In this document: positions 1 through 12,135 of the stretch, in pieces
Layout: every line of letters starts with the position of its first letter
How positions within the stretch are numbered: position 1 is the stretch's first letter
Assembly (NCBI GenBank): GCA_947396885.1
Contig: OX377202.1
Location: forward strand, 8,246,001-8,310,000
Length of the DNA stretch: 64,000 nucleotides
Direction: 5' to 3'
Origin: Heligmosomoides polygyrus polygyrus
Taxonomy: Eukaryota > Nematoda > Chromadorea > Rhabditida > Heligmosomidae
Program-made: the position numbers and the translations under genes
The notes under the pieces: generated by a model
The model's input: the letters and a program-made list of their open reading frames with translations, nothing else
Database searches by the model: none
Told to the model about the DNA's origin: nothing

Positions 1-89
1 GTCTGGGCGAGAAATCCGAACCAAGAACCTTGTATCGGGCGCACGCGACAGCCGGCGCCTCCTCCGACTACGCTGCTCGCGCCCAAAGA
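1..89 (-). mobile_element. tRNA-derived SINE, head only, cut by window start
   Basis: Reads, on the minus strand, the A-box and B-box parts of the window's main SINE. Confidence 0.75.
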
Positions 90-157
90 ATTTTTGAACG
101 CGTGTCGTCATTGTGCAGGGGCCATGCTAGTCCTCACTGTACTCTACCTGTACACAT

Positions 158-474
158 AAAGGATAAAGGATAAAGGACGGCGTTACTCAATCCTTTTGGG
201 GATGCGCCACGCATTCTACTTCTACGGGACTACGTAGCCCGTGGAGGCGATTTGAATGTGTGGCCGTCGTGGAGGCGATTTGAATGTGTATTTGGCCGTA
301 CAATGACTTGCGGTGGCCAGCCGATGAACAAATCTGCGCTTTATCCTTCCCAGACAAGTCTGGTACCAATTCACCGACCCCGGAGGGATGGAAGGCTTGG
401 TTGGCCTGGGCGGGAAATCCGAACCAGGTGCAGGCGACAGTCGGCGCCTCCTCCGAGTACGCGCCCACCTGTAC
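158..474 (-). mobile_element. tRNA-derived SINE, full length
   Basis: Complete from head to TCCTTTA tail. A 29-base block around GTGGAGGCGATTTGAATGTG is duplicated in tandem. Confidence 0.85.
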
Positions 475-537
475 ACATATTTTGAGAAAATGTAGACCTT
501 CACTTTGAAGGAGGTTTAGCTGTGATCAAAGAACCTG

Positions 538-610
538 TGCCAGGCGGGACTCGAACTCTCATCCTCTGCTTTCAGGGCAGGGTGCATAACCAATGAGACC
601 ACCATCATTG
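538..610 (-). other. tRNA-like sequence
   Basis: The minus strand has an A-box-like TGGTCTCATTGG and B-box GAGTTCGAGTCCC at tRNA spacing. Acceptor arms do not pair, so it is more likely a SINE head or tRNA relic than a gene. Confidence 0.35.
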
Positions 611-857
611 TGGCTCAAGCGTTACGCCTTCCTGCTACATGATATCGCGGGGCAATCTGAATGCGTATTTGGGCGATACAATGGCTAACAGAGCAGAGTC
701 GATCTAAAGGTCAGTGTTTTACACTTCCCAAAGAAGCTTTCTGTTATTTCATCGACCGCGGAGGTTGGAAGGCTTGCTTGACCTGGGCGGAATTCGCTGA
801 ACCATGGATTGATTCGAGAGAGAGAACTGGCGCCCCCTCCGACTGCGCTACACGCCC
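611..857 (-). mobile_element. tRNA-derived SINE, diverged
   Basis: Recognisable at both ends, middle strongly changed. Confidence 0.6.
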
Positions 858-869
858 CTTTGAAGGATG

Positions 870-1830
870 ACGTCCCGTTAAGACTCGATACTGGTGAGTC
901 AATGCCTTTGAAAAACCGACAGGCAAAGCGCATAAATCGGTCACCTAGACGCAGAGCTACACGCCAACTGTTTAAGAATTTACAGAGACCCAAAACGTTT
1001 CCACGATATTCTAGCACCAATGGGCTTTCATCTAACGGAATGAGCCGGCCGCTGACAAGCATAGAGCCGTTTCAGCTGAAGGTTCTGCTAGGAAGGATGT
1101 CTCCAATATTGCTTGTGCCTACTGCGCTGTTATAGAGGTTATCAAGACCTGTGCACGGCGCATTCGAGTCTCGTAGACCGCGAAAGTCTTGATTTAAATT
1201 CATTTGAATAGCTCTGTATAGCCTCTGTAACGACAGATCTAACGAAAAACTAAGGCAAAAATAGAACTACGCTTTCCATTACTTTTTAAATGTCCCAGAA
1301 CCTTTTTGGCCGAGTCATAATTATGGATGCATCTAAACAACACTGCCTTGTTTTCGCGGCAACACCAGCTGCCGCTACTTTTTCATGAGTTCCTCTAACG
1401 GGCGAAGAATAGTGCATCCGCAGTTCGCCTACAGTACCTTCTTCGTTGAAAACGGAAAGTACACGACGTCTCCTATGTAGAAGAACCACCCTCGCAGTTC
1501 CGCTCTTGTTGAGGTCCTCCGCTCTGCTAGCTCGCTTTTAGCCGTACAATTTCGAATAAACGAACCATTAAACAATTTTTGTCAGAGGCCACACATTTTT
1601 TCCAAAAAAGAAAACAAAATAGCCAATAACCAAAAAGAGACTGGTAATTAGTAAATTCCAAGGTTTGTGTGCACTGTATATACCTCGCTTTTTACAACAG
1701 CTGGTTTGATCGCTGGCATCAGCGGCACAGTATGCCCATGTGGTGAGTTGAGAGAGGCACTTCAAGCCGAGCGTCGAGCCGAGCTGGAAAATATTGCTAT
1801 TGTGATTTTATGCTACAGTAGCAGGACTCC
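870..1830. other. no gene recognised
   Basis: Between SINEs. Short open frames only (for example 1286-1489 minus), no motif recognised. Confidence 0.4.
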
Positions 1831-2119
1831 ATAAGGATAAGGATAAAGGTAGGCGTTACTTAATCCCTTTTGGGATGTGCCGCGCATTCTACTTCTACGC
1901 GATATCGTGGAGGCGATTTGGAAGAGTCTTTTGGTCATATAACGACTTGCGGTGGCCAGCCGATGAACAAGTCAGTGCTTTGTCCTTCCTAAACAAGTCT
2001 GGTACCAATTCATCCATCCCGGAGGGAAGGAAGGAGGCTTTGTTGGCCTGGGCGGGAAGAAGGAACCCGGTATCGGGCGCACGCGACAGCCTTCCACTGC
2101 GCTACGTGCGCCCTAGTAC
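1831..2119 (-). mobile_element. tRNA-derived SINE, near full length
   Basis: Tail, body and A-box present, B-box slightly altered. Confidence 0.8.
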
Positions 2120-2216
2120 TCTATACTAATTATTATATGGCTAAAATCCAATTGAGGAACAATGCATTCAGAAGCTGTGTAGAACAAAATCCAAGGGGAG
2201 GTTGGCCACCGTTCTG

Positions 2217-2383
2217 GAGTCGGATTCATGAGCGACTTTCAGCATTTTAACAGAGAACATACAGCCAAAATCCTTGATAGCGCGAGCAAATGCTTCACCA
2301 TATCGCTTGATAAGCCGCGCTTTTATGGATTTCCGCTGCATTTTCTTTGTTAAATTGCTGTAAGTCGTTGGTTAATCCAGCCC
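2217..2383. mobile_element. fold-back MITE (GGATTCATCAAC family), copy 1
   Basis: 167 bp, ends GAGTCGGATTCAT and inverse. CTG on both sides (2214-2216, 2384-2386). It contains a Helitron-free hairpin core TTGATAAGC. Confidence 0.8.
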
Positions 2384-2565
2384 CTGGGCTGAAGTAAGAT
2401 ATTGTAATTATACAGACATATAATAAGAACCATCTCGACAACATTGTCGAACAGAAGGAAAAGCAAAACGAATAGAAGCTATGCTTCAAGATTTTACTAT
2501 GTCCTAGAACTATTTATCAATCGACTTTAAATAACTATCGCTTCAAGAATAATCTATAGGGGTAG

Positions 2566-2700
2566 GCGTAAAGCAGTTGGCTTGTAGGAAGCGCCACACA
2601 TTCTTCTTCTACAACGTTACGTGGGAGCCATTGCAATCAGTACATATTTGGCCTACACAGTGATATTCGGTGGTTAGCCGATAGAAAGGGCAGCTTTTGT
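2566..2700 (-). mobile_element. tRNA-derived SINE, 3' half, diverged
   Basis: GCGCCACACATTCTTCTTCT and ATTTGGCC blocks match the SINE body. Confidence 0.5.
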
Positions 2701-3033
2701 TTATTTTAGTTAAGCTTTAAATTTTAAGATAGACTCTGGAACGAGCGGGAACGGTAGGACCCGAACCAATGACATCGATTCGGAGTTGACGTGATAGCCG
2801 ACATGTTCTCTAAATGCGCTATCATGCGTCCATGTAGATTTATACCGCACAACAATAGAGCGCACAATTAACCATAGGTGATTTGGAAGGCGTAAAGGAT
2901 AAAAATTAAAGGTGAGCAAAGAAACGCTGTGCCTCAGAACACGATGACGAGGTCGGAACGTTACGTCGACAAAACAATTTCCACCTAAAATCCTCTTCCG
3001 CCGAAGTTTACACGATATTACTCAGAGGTCAAC

Positions 3034-3106
3034 ACAATCCTTTATGGGATACGCTACGCGTTCGAGTCCTACGGAATGTTGCGGAGGCTATTTCAGCGCG
3101 TATGTA
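3034..3106 (-). mobile_element. tRNA-derived SINE, 3' fragment
   Basis: Matches the tail-proximal 70 bp; the next SINE inserted beside it. Confidence 0.5.
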
Positions 3107-3118
3107 CTTGACGCAATG

Positions 3119-3413
3119 GGCGCGTGTAGCGCAGTCGGAGGAGGCGCGACTGCCGCGTGCACTCGATACCAGGTTCCTGGTTCGGATTTTCCGCCCAGGC
3201 CAACCAAGCCTTTCATCCCTCCGGGGTCGGTGAATTGGTACCAGACTTGTCTGGGAAGGATAAAGCGCCGACTTGTTCATCGGCTGGCCACCGCAAGTCA
3301 TTGTATGGCCAAATACGCATTCAAATCGACTCCACGATATCCCGTAGAAGTAGAATGCGTGGCGCATCCCAAAAGGGATTGAGTAACGCCGTCCTTTATC
3401 CTTTATCCTTTAT
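3119..3413 (+). mobile_element. tRNA-derived SINE, full-length reference copy
   Basis: About 295 bp. Pol III A-box TAGCGCAGTCGG and B-box GGTTCGGATTT lie in the head. The tail is CCTTTATCCTTTATCCTTTAT-like. ATGTACTTGACGC occurs on both sides, so it was inserted by target-primed reverse transcription, using some LINE in trans. No protein is encoded; open frames through it are artefacts. Confidence 0.92.
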
Positions 3414-3499
3414 GTACTTGACGCGTGCGCGCTAGTGGCTGTCGAGAGTACGTTGGCATTTTACCGTCGCCCCTTCAAGTCTGGGATGGATCCGAAAAA

Positions 3500-3690
3500 T
3501 CATGAGTTGGGTTCCGTTTCGACCAACCAAAACCTTCATCTTTACGAGATCGGCGAATTGCTACCAGACTTGTCTGGGAAGGATAACACACCGATTTGTT
3601 CATCGGCTAGCCATCTCAAATCATTATATCACCAAATACGCAGTGAAATTCACTCGACAAGATAGAAGTTGAGTGCGTGGCGCACCCCAC
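3500..3690 (+). mobile_element. tRNA-derived SINE, 3' part
   Basis: Matches from the CCAACCAA block to the tail-proximal part. Confidence 0.65.
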
Positions 3691-3924
3691 ACTTACGGTC
3701 TTACTTTTGTTTCTGTTGTTTTGTTCTCATGTTTTCTTGTCTATACACGCGCATGCTTACATGATAAGTGTTAGATGTTTACTGTTTTTGCTTGTTGTCA
3801 ATGTTGTTGTTATTATTAACTTTTTATTTTAATCATTATTACGTCATGTTTTATGCTATCATAATAATGCAAGAACTCGAAGATTCTATGTTTATATGCA
3901 GATTTCCACCCAATTCTATTGGCC

Positions 3925-4108
3925 TAGTCAGTGACTCGGTGGTGCCATTCGACGGGTAAGCCAATGTCTTGTCTTTCCAGACAAGTTTGGTGCCAACACA
4001 CTGATTCTGGAAGAACGATAGGGTTGGTTTACCCGGGCAAGACTCGAACACTAGATCGATCCGCCGCTAGTGAGGACCTCAGGGTGAAATTCGGTTGCGC
4101 TACACCGA
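3925..4108 (-). mobile_element. tRNA-derived SINE, old diverged copy
   Basis: CAGACAAGTTTGGTGCCAA and GTTGCGCTACA match; the rest is weak. The hAT element inserted just beyond it. Confidence 0.5.
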
Positions 4109-4408
4109 ACATCCCTTGGGAACAGGGGTGCATATTTCGCGGTTAACGATTTAACGGATTTAACGAATTAACGACATTTTTCGTTAAAATCTGGCTTAAC
4201 GACTTAACGAAAATTTTTAGAAATATAACGGAATTTTTAACGGACTTTTTTCTCAGTGAGTTTATCACATTTGCCTTTAGTCTTCACTAACATTGCAGGT
4301 CTCATCCTCCCTATTAGGACTGTTCCTTAAAAAACTATTGAAATCAGCAAGAATATTTTAATGTTTTCATGAATATGTTTTGAATTTAAAAAAAAATTAA
4401 ATACATTT

Positions 4409-4670
4409 CGGGTGCGCGAGTAGCGCAGTTGGAAGAGATGCCGGCTGTCGCGTGCCCCGATATCAGGTTCCTGGTTAGATTTCTTGCCCAGGCCAACCAA
4501 GCCTTCCATCCCTCCGGGGTTAATTGGTACCAGACTTGTCTCTTGTTCATCGGCTGGTCACCGCAAGTCATTGTATGCCCAACTACGCATTCAAGCCACC
4601 TCCACGTAGAAGTAGAATGCGTGGCGGGGATAGTTATTAAGTAATGCCGCCCTTTATCTTTCTAACCTTT
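4409..4670 (+). mobile_element. tRNA-derived SINE inside hAT copy 1
   Basis: Head GTAGCGCAGTTGG, body with a short deletion, tail. Same position as the SINE in hAT copy 2. Confidence 0.82.
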
Positions 4671-4824
4671 GATGCATTTTGGATCTAGAAGTTTCTTCGT
4701 CGAGCCCACAAGCACGCCAACGAATCCACAAAGATACTGGTCTAACCTCCTCGTAAGATATGCCTATCCTCACCTAGCGTTGCTTATCACAAAATAATTT
4801 TGCCTGCTACCTGGAACAGTCCTG

Positions 4825-4920
4825 ACGGAAAGAATGTTTTCGCTCGTTGGACATATTTTAAACGATGTAAGAAAACGCTATTACCAAAAATTAGGAAAGT
4901 TACTTTTTCTGAACGTTAAC
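4825..4920 (+). pseudogene. hAT transposase C-terminal (hATC) remnant
   Basis: 32 codons ERMFSLVGHILNDVRKRYYQ and LLFLNVN match the ER.FS..G pattern of hAT transposases. A stop lies just upstream. The rest of the transposase is gone. Confidence 0.75.
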
Positions 4921-5609
4921 ACGTTGACGACGCAGCACACCTTTTCGGCATTGTAGGATATCGTGACACGATCTCATGTCACGGTCTCGACGTTGCAAAA
5001 AAATGGATTGGTCCCACACATCAGGCATGAGAAAATCGTGCGTTCAACAACGCGTTAACATTTTACTGATGGAATTTTGATTGTATTTTCACTAATTCTT
5101 TCTGTACTTAGTTTCTGTACTTAGTGGGGTGATGCCCGCATCGAGATTGTATATGCTCGTAGGACAGTCACTCGAAACGGTTTCGCAAAAAAACTATGAA
5201 AGGGGAACTCCGGGTTTTGCCTGATCGCACATTTTAAGATGCCTTGTCAGTGAGCATTTTGCATGGTAATTCCATACCTCTCTTATTCCACACCCTGTAG
5301 ATACTTTGATACTGAAGGCTTATTTATTTTTTCTGTGCTTGATGATGATGAACTGTAATTTTACATTGCAAAGTTACACTCCATTCCTTGAACTTCAGCT
5401 GTTGACCTCTTGAAGTTGAAATGTATAAGGTTTTCCTTGATTTTTTCACTTAAAAGAATGGTTTGCAGCTACTTTTACTTTTTAACGAAATTTAACGATT
5501 TACCGGAAATTTAACGAAAATTTTCCGTTAAAAAATTTCGTTAAAAAATTTAACGCACAGAATTTTGTGTGCACCCCTGCTTGGGAACTGCATCTCCTGA
5601 AGATGAGTC

Positions 5610-5850
5610 GAACCAAGCCTAATACAAATGACCATCTATAGACATGAATGTGGGAAAGATCTATCCCATTTGGGAGGAGCCAGCCGTGAAGTGCCAATTG
5701 TCCCCGTCATCTCATTCCAACCAATCACTGGCTCTGAATTTAAGTGAAAGACTTCAAAGCAGCTGAAACTCGCGTAGGGACTTAAGGGAGTGGAAAGCCA
5801 AATCACTACGTGACTCTTCCGCTTAGGATATATCCCATTCCTTAAAAAAT
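5610..5850 (-). repeat. dispersed repeat D1, copy d (partial)
   Basis: TTTGGGAGGAGCCAGCCGTG and CAATTGTCCCCGTCATCTCA match the right part of 42765-43437. Confidence 0.55.
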
Positions 5851-6190
5851 CATATTTTAAATCAGGTTGGACGATCAATTTTATCAATTTCAAAAAAATC
5901 TGAAGTGAAAACACTTGAATTCGGTGATTCCTCGGGATTACGTCGCAACTTCACATTCCTATCAGTGTAACCAAGCTTCACATTTTCTAGTGCTTCATAG
6001 ACATATAACATTTGTAGGGTAGCATAAATTATCAAGACATGAATGAAACTCAGTCTAGAGACGACGATCTAAAGCGACAAACCTCTTCTGTGGTGGTATT
6101 GTATCGACAAAGCGGGAGACAGAATCTCATTCCCTGTTCACCGACGGTTAAGCAGCATTTCTTCAATAAATAACATTTTTTGAGTGAAAA

Positions 6191-6703
6191 ATGCAATCTA
6201 TTTACCAGAGAAAGGCAACACGAAACCGACCTGAATCCTCTCGTGGTGCACCACATCGCATGAACATTTGCATTCCTTCTGAAGAACGGTGGCCCGTAAC
6301 GAAGCACCGAAACAGTCACCCTCAAACAAGGCAATCAGTAAGCTTGAACAGGGATGAAGCTCACCGTTACCCCACCTTTATCGCCTTCCCATGGCAGACA
6401 TCCCTCTCACTGGCGCAGCGCCTCTTCAGCTCGGATACTGTTAAGGCGGAGAAGGTAACACTGGGCAGTACTAGTAGAGCGGAGAGTAGGAGCAGCATGG
6501 GAAGGCGACGCTCTCGGGCGAGTAGGTCAGAAGCAGCTGACACGGGTTGTACTAAGCGAAACTGGGAAAGGAAAGTCGGGGGAATACGGCAGCGATGTGG
6601 GTCAAGTCAACGCCTGTCCTGGTTTTTCGCACCGGAGACGAACGTCGACGCGGTTCACCGCCGACTTCACCGACACCTTCGAAAGTTTCGCCTCTCAACG
6701 TAA
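6191..6703 (+). CDS. unrecognised open reading frame in a GC-rich island
   Basis: 170 codons are open between SINE-rich stretches. The sequence is Arg/Ser-rich with no recognised motif, signal peptide or membrane segment. It may be a fragment of an unrecognised gene or repeat, or chance. Confidence 0.15.
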   Translation: MQSIYQRKATRNRPESSRGAPHRMNICIPSEERWPVTKHRNSHPQTRQSVSLNRDEAHRYPTFIAFPWQTSLSLAQRLFSSDTVKAEKVTLGSTSRAESRSSMGRRRSRASRSEAADTGCTKRNWERKVGGIRQRCGSSQRLSWFFAPETNVDAVHRRLHRHLRKFRLST

Positions 6704-7017
6704 TGGGCCTTTACAACAGCCGTGTTTGTCCCGGAATTTTCAGTGCGTTTTTAGTAAAAAAACATAAGCAGAAAGCACCAGCACAGATTTTCCGCTGCAT
6801 ATTCGGCTGCGAAAGTTCAAGCAGTTCAAGACTAAAAAGGAGCAGCCTAGAATTTCTTAGAATAGTAGCAGATGTTTGAGGGTTTCAAGTAATGCTTCAA
6901 GTAGAAGTCTAACTGTACGAAGAATTTCTAATGGAGTACTACAAGAAAAAATGGAAAAATCTTCATGAATAAGGAGCTATGTAAAATGTATGAAGGCACG
7001 ACTTCCGCTGGGATTGT

Positions 7018-7135
7018 CAGCATCTTTCAATCCTCATGTTTGGACATTTTATAGCATCTTTCCACCTTCTTTCAGCCGGCTTGGCGGACGATCTGATTAC
7101 TTTTACTCAACATATTCACTTACTTATTTACTGAA
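7018..7135 (+). repeat. repeat flanking a SINE, paired with 16250-16410
   Basis: AGCATCTTTCAATCCTCATG through TTTACTGAATGCGG is the reverse complement of 16250-16410. In both places it abuts the SINE head. Confidence 0.75.
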
Positions 7136-7433
7136 TGCGGGTAGCGCAGTCGGAAGAGGCGCCGACTGTCGCCTACACTCGATACCAGGTTCCTGGTTCG
7201 GATTTCCCGCCTAGGCCAACCAAGCCTTTCATCCCTCCGGGGTCGGTGAATTGGTACCAGACTTGTCTGGGAAGGATAAAGCGCTGACTTGTTCATCGCC
7301 TGGTCACCGTAAGGATGGTCAAATATGTAAACAATCGCCTTCAAATCGCCTCCACGACATCCCGTAGAAGTAGAATGCGTGGCGCATCCCAAAAGGGACT
7401 GACTAAGGCTGTCCTTTGTCCTATATCCTTTAT
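7136..7433 (+). mobile_element. tRNA-derived SINE, full length
   Basis: Carries an 11-base variant AAATATGTAAACAATCGCC also seen in the copy at 15944-16247. Confidence 0.88.
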
Positions 7434-7708
7434 TGAATGCACTCTAGATGCGGTAAAACGTAGCATAACTGAGTAAAAGTAGCGAGAAAAACTTCAATAC
7501 GGAAAGTACGTAGGAAACATTTACGAAATAATTCGGAACAAAACGATTCACTTTTTGAACAAACCATTCCCTCTGAAAATCGATAATGTCGATCGATAAT
7601 ATTTACTATTTACCTACATTTTGTGAAGGTTTTCCACCACTCAGCATATTTCCTCGCAAATCCCATTTTGAAAAAGCAATTGTGGTTAAAAATCGTCAAT
7701 ACTGGTCA

Positions 7709-8012
7709 GAATGGGCGCGTGTTAGCGCAGCTGGAGGTTGCGCCGGTTGTCGCGTGCACTTCGATTCAACGTTATTGGTTCAGATTTTCCGCCCAGCTTA
7801 ACCAAGCCTTTCAACCTTCGAAGTCGGTAAATTGGTGCTAGACTCGTATGTGAGGGGATACATTGACTTACCGATCGAATGACTACTGCATATCATTGTA
7901 TACACCAAAAGCGTTATCAAAATCCTAAAAATTCCTCCACGATATCCATACAGAAGTAGGATGCGTGGCGCATCCCGGAAAGAAATTGTTTAACGCCAAC
8001 CTTATTCCAGGC
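7709..8012 (+). mobile_element. tRNA-derived SINE, diverged
   Basis: Head with TTAGCGCAGCTGG and both end regions clear. Confidence 0.7.
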
Positions 8013-8049
8013 GAGATTTCCCGAAATTTTAAGACACAATCTGCCACTG

Positions 8050-8260
8050 TAGAGCAAGCAGCAGGTGGTGGGGAAGAAATCGAACGGGCGCGAGCATTAT
8101 CTCCATTCGTTTCTAGTGCATGCCAGAGTGCTCCAATCAATCCTCCTCACTCTAAGGAATCGAAGAACGTCGTATCGTTCCTTCAGAGCTTTCACGAAGA
8201 AGCTCACCATGATTCGGTGACGGCTCTCGTCCAGCGGGTGTCTGCGAAGCGCATTACGTG
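8050..8260 (+). repeat. dispersed repeat D2, copy a
   Basis: Shares TGCCAGAGTGCTCCA and GAACGTCGTATCGTTCCTTC-like blocks with 30880-31320. Confidence 0.6.
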
Positions 8261-8745
8261 GCTGGCTCGCCTTATTTTCGACGACTTGGTTTATGCTGCA
8301 GCGTCTCTGATCTTCGAACGTCGACGAAGCTCCGGAGACCTTCTCTCACTTGCGTGAGTCGTGTCACTCCAAGCATCGTCCTCTCGATTCCACGCTGCGG
8401 AATGAGCGCGTGTCGATCCTGCTTTTGTATGGCTCAGGCCTCTAAAACGTACGTTAGGGCAGAAAGAACGGTAGAGTCGGTGGTTTTTTTGGCCGGACTT
8501 TCTCCGTCTTCTTCACGACATCTTGAACACGCTTTTAAAACTCCCAAGCCGCTCTTTTCCTCCTGCTCAGCTCTGGCACTATGTCGTTGGCCATGTTGAC
8601 TTCACAACCTAGAAGATACACGTAGCTGGAGCTGTCGGAGATGATCGTTCCATTGAGAGAGGGTGCGGCATTAAGAAACTTGCCTGTTCCTTATTTATAT
8701 TATCTATTTTATTCCGACAGAGTTAAAATAAATAAATAAATAGAC

Positions 8746-8800
8746 TATTTTCACGTCGAATTGAACAGTTTTGAAATCAAAAATCAATCAACGCTCTTCA
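8746..8800 (+). repeat. isolated end of the long-TIR element family
   Basis: TATTTTCACGTCGAATTGAA followed by GAAATCA matches the left ends at 10264 and 31869. The rest of the element is absent. Confidence 0.5.
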
Positions 8801-8858
8801 ACCTTGTCTAAGACTTTGGAAACCAAAGCAAACTTTTCCAAGATAAAATCACCTCCAC

Positions 8859-9030
8859 GAGTCGGATTCATAAACGACGTACATAACTTTACCAGAGAGT
8901 TCGTAGGGGAAAGCCAGAAAATCAGATAACTCGGCTTATCGCTACCGTATCGCTTGATAAGCCGCGTTATCTGAGTTTTCCGCTGTGAATTCTCTGTTAA
9001 AGTTATGTAAGTCGTTGATGAATCCGACAC
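8859..9030. mobile_element. fold-back MITE (GGATTCATCAAC family), copy 2
   Basis: Inverted arms GTCGGATTCATAAACGACGT / GTCGTTGATGAATCCGAC, same family core. The CTG flank is not conserved here. Confidence 0.78.
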
Positions 9031-9422
9031 CAGGCAGGTTAATTCACAATAAATAAAGATGGGCGGGATACAAAACAGATCTGTTCATTCATGTAGTAGC
9101 CCTGCTTTAATAGAGAGACTGCGTAGCTAACTGGATGCCATTAGCCTTTATCCTCATCCTAATGGCTGCTAGTACAATACTGTATACCCACTGCCTGACG
9201 GTCAGCATATTGCGAGGTGTAGATCCAGTTAACCCCCAAGTGGAAATAGGTGGTGCCGATCGAGATGTGTTGGCCCTAGCCATTTGCCAGACCTACGGAA
9301 ACGCTCACTGATTTTTTCTCTTCGTAAAAAGGTGAGATAACCAATATAGCTTCTTGCGACAAAGTCCCTTTCTCTATCCGTTTGAGGGGAAGGAAATTTC
9401 GGATCTATCCTAGCGGGGGGGG

Positions 9423-9727
9423 GGGCGCGTGTAGCGCAGTCGGAGGAGGCGCGACTGTCGCGTGCACCCGAAACCAGGTTCCTGGTTTGGATTTCCCGCC
9501 CAGGCCAACCAAGCCTTCCATCCCTCCGGGGTCGGTGAATTGGTACCAGACTTGACTGGGAAGGATAGAGCGCTGACTTGTTCATCGGCTGGCCACCGCA
9601 AGTCATTGTATGGCCAAATACGCATTCATGTCGCCTCCACGACATCCCGTAGAAGTAAAATGCGCTGGCGCATCCCAGAAGAGATTGAGTAACGCCGTCC
9701 TTTATCCTTATCCTTATCCTTGTCCTA
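9423..9727 (+). mobile_element. tRNA-derived SINE, full length, young
   Basis: Close to 3119-3413 and to 27846-28138, tail TCCTTATCCTTATCC. Confidence 0.9.
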
Positions 9728-10263
9728 GTGGGGGGAGGCATTTCCCTCTAACTTTTTGACGACGGCGGCAAAACTGAAAGCAGACTAGTTCACAAAGACA
9801 ATACCGAGAGCGGACCTAGGAAAGAATCGCTTTTTGCAATTTCCTAGCCGGAAGTTCCACATGATTTATTCTGGCTTCGCTTTTCTAGCAATAACACCCC
9901 CCCCCCTCCGACCAGGATAAGACTAGAGAGTTACCATTAGTGTTGAAGAACATCAGCTGGCTGAGATCTGAGTGAGAGGTAGAGGAAACCGAACACTCGT
10001 GGGAAGTCTGTGATTTGATAATATTTACTCATTTTCAGATGCATTCGGTGTCGCGCAAAGTGCAGAGCGGACGGACTTCTGCAGAAAACTTCAGAAGCTT
10101 TAGTGAGCGGCCAGTAGTGATCTTTGATTCTCTTCTGATTGACAGCTACCGACAGCGAAACTGGATACCCTGACTTAGGCAGAGTAGAAGAATAGCCGAG
10201 AGGATGCCGGACTTTCTTTCTCCGGAGAGCGGCCTCTTTCACAGCTCGTCATCTAACATATAT

Positions 10264-11807
10264 CATTTTCACGTCGAATCGGACACTTTTTGAATCAGAT
10301 TAAACGGTTTTCGACTCCAATTTGACACTTTTCAAATCAAATTAGACAACCGGATGTTCTCGTAAGCTAGCCTGTGTTTGAATTCAGAGCACACTCTTGT
10401 AAATCGAAAGGGCCTTCTTACGGGGGAAACTACAGAATGGTTAAAATAATTTTTTGTTCAAAGAAAATTTTAGTATGACTTCATCTTTATTTCTTAAAGT
10501 TTGAAATGGTTAGTATTAAAGCCTAAAGCTTTTATCTCTCAGAAAAATAATAGAAATTTTGCTCTGAAGCCCAACAAGACGGAAATCATTTCGTTGAAAG
10601 CCCAGATCACGCCATGCACTCAAAAAGTTTCATTTTTATTTTATTTGATTGGTAGTGTAAATGATGCTTACGTGAAGCACAAAATGAGGATGTGCGTGTG
10701 TTCCCTGCAATTGCTTTTCTTGCGTCGTTCACAGGTGTGAAACTCTAGGCAAACAGAAATTTCGCTGTCAATCGAGTAAAAATCGCAATGTCTTGGACAA
10801 GTGCATGGCGCAATCTCTTCTTCTGGCATCAAAAAAATAGATGCATTCCTGTTCCTTAAAGCACGCGTCAAACCATCATTTTCCTCAAAAATGAGAATTT
10901 CATAAAACTTCAACAACGCGTATCACTTATCGATTAGCGAAATAAAACTTCTAAGGAATCATTCTGAAGGCTTTCTTAAGCAAAATTTTTTTAAATGTCT
11001 TGAAAAATTTGCAGTTTGGGTTTAACTGTAAGAAAGTCGTTTCGATTTGGAAGAGTTCGATTTGATTAAAAGTATTAGGCTAGCAGCATGGAATATGTAA
11101 TGTGCAAGTTGACGTGAAAAGTATCCGATTTGCCCAGGTTGTCTTAAAAATAGCAAAAAAAATGAATAAAAAATAAGTAAATAAATGAATAAGTATAAAA
11201 ACTGATTAAATGAAATGTAATAAAAATATAAATAAATGAATATACGTGAACAAATAAAAACAAATAACAAAAAATAGAGAAGTAAAGGATAAAAGATAAA
11301 CGATGATGTTGCTCAATCCTTTTTGGGATGCGCCACGTATTCTACTTCTACCGGATATCGTGGAGGCGATTTGAATGCGTATTTGGCCATACAACGACTT
11401 GCGGTGGCCAGCCGATGAACAAGTCAGCGCTTTATCCTTTTCAGACAAGTCTGGTACCAATTCACCGACCCCGGAGGGATGGAAGGCTTGGTTGGCCTAG
11501 GCGGGAAATCCGAACCAGGAACGTGGTGTCGGGTGCAGGCGGCAGTCGGCGCCTCCTCCGACTGCACTACACGCGCCCAACGATGGGAATTTGATAAAAT
11601 TTCAACGTTGTTTCCGCCTATTAGGCAGGTGAGTTAAAACTTCCAAGAAATCATACTAAAAATTTTCTGGAACAAAAAATTTTTCTAACCATATTGAAGA
11701 GTCTATAGTTTAACATGTAAAAAGTTTCTTTTAACTTGAAAGAGTTCGATTTGGTTTCAAAAGCCTTTGGCTAGGACATAATAGTCTCCAATTCGATGTG
11801 AAAATGA
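10264..11807. mobile_element. long-TIR DNA element, copy 1, with SINE inside
   Basis: Ends ATCATTTTCACGTCGAAT and ATTCGATGTGAAAATGAT are inverted, with further inverted similarity inward (AAATCAAATTAGACA, GGCTAG motifs). The body aligns with 31869-33232 over several hundred bases. A SINE lies at 11284-11580. AT-rich, no transposase seen. Superfamily unknown. Confidence 0.65.
11284..11580 (-). mobile_element. tRNA-derived SINE inside the long-TIR element
   Basis: Complete, low divergence. Confidence 0.88.
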
Positions 11808-12135
11808 TATGATGGTTGCATTACAGGTTTAGATTAATTTGAAAACCAAACAATGGCTTATATGTACTTTTAAGGCATGGACAAGTGGTAAGAAGAAAAA
11901 TCAAAAAGGAAAAGAACACTGTCCAGCTTGTCTTGAAAATAGGGAAAAATAAACAAATGAACACGTAAAAAGCATAGGATCTTGTTTGGTTAACATTAGC
12001 GAACGAAACTCCGAGAGTTTAGTTGTACTGCACTATATGTCAATTAACTCTCAGGATTTACGGTTTACGAAACTTCGGACTTAGTTTTCGCACAGCCTTG
12101 GTTGATAAGCATAAAGCACACCGCGGGAAAAATAT

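Larger units (their letters stand above)
4123..5579 (+). mobile_element. hAT-type element, non-autonomous, carrying a SINE
   Basis: Ends CAGGGGTGCA and TGCACCCCTG, flanked by a perfect 8-bp duplication CTTGGGAA (4115-4122, 5580-5587), diagnostic of hAT transposons. Subterminal TTAACG repeats lie at both ends. At 4825-4920 a remnant frame reads TERMFSLVGHILNDVRKR, then LLFLNVN, matching the hAT C-terminal dimerisation domain. A SINE sits at 4409-4670. Confidence 0.9.

Noticed and set aside
538..610. A functional tRNA gene
   Set aside because: A- and B-boxes are present but acceptor and T-arm pairing fail.
3029..3382. 112-codon open frames on both strands
   Set aside because: They run through a full-length SINE; the same happens at most SINE copies.
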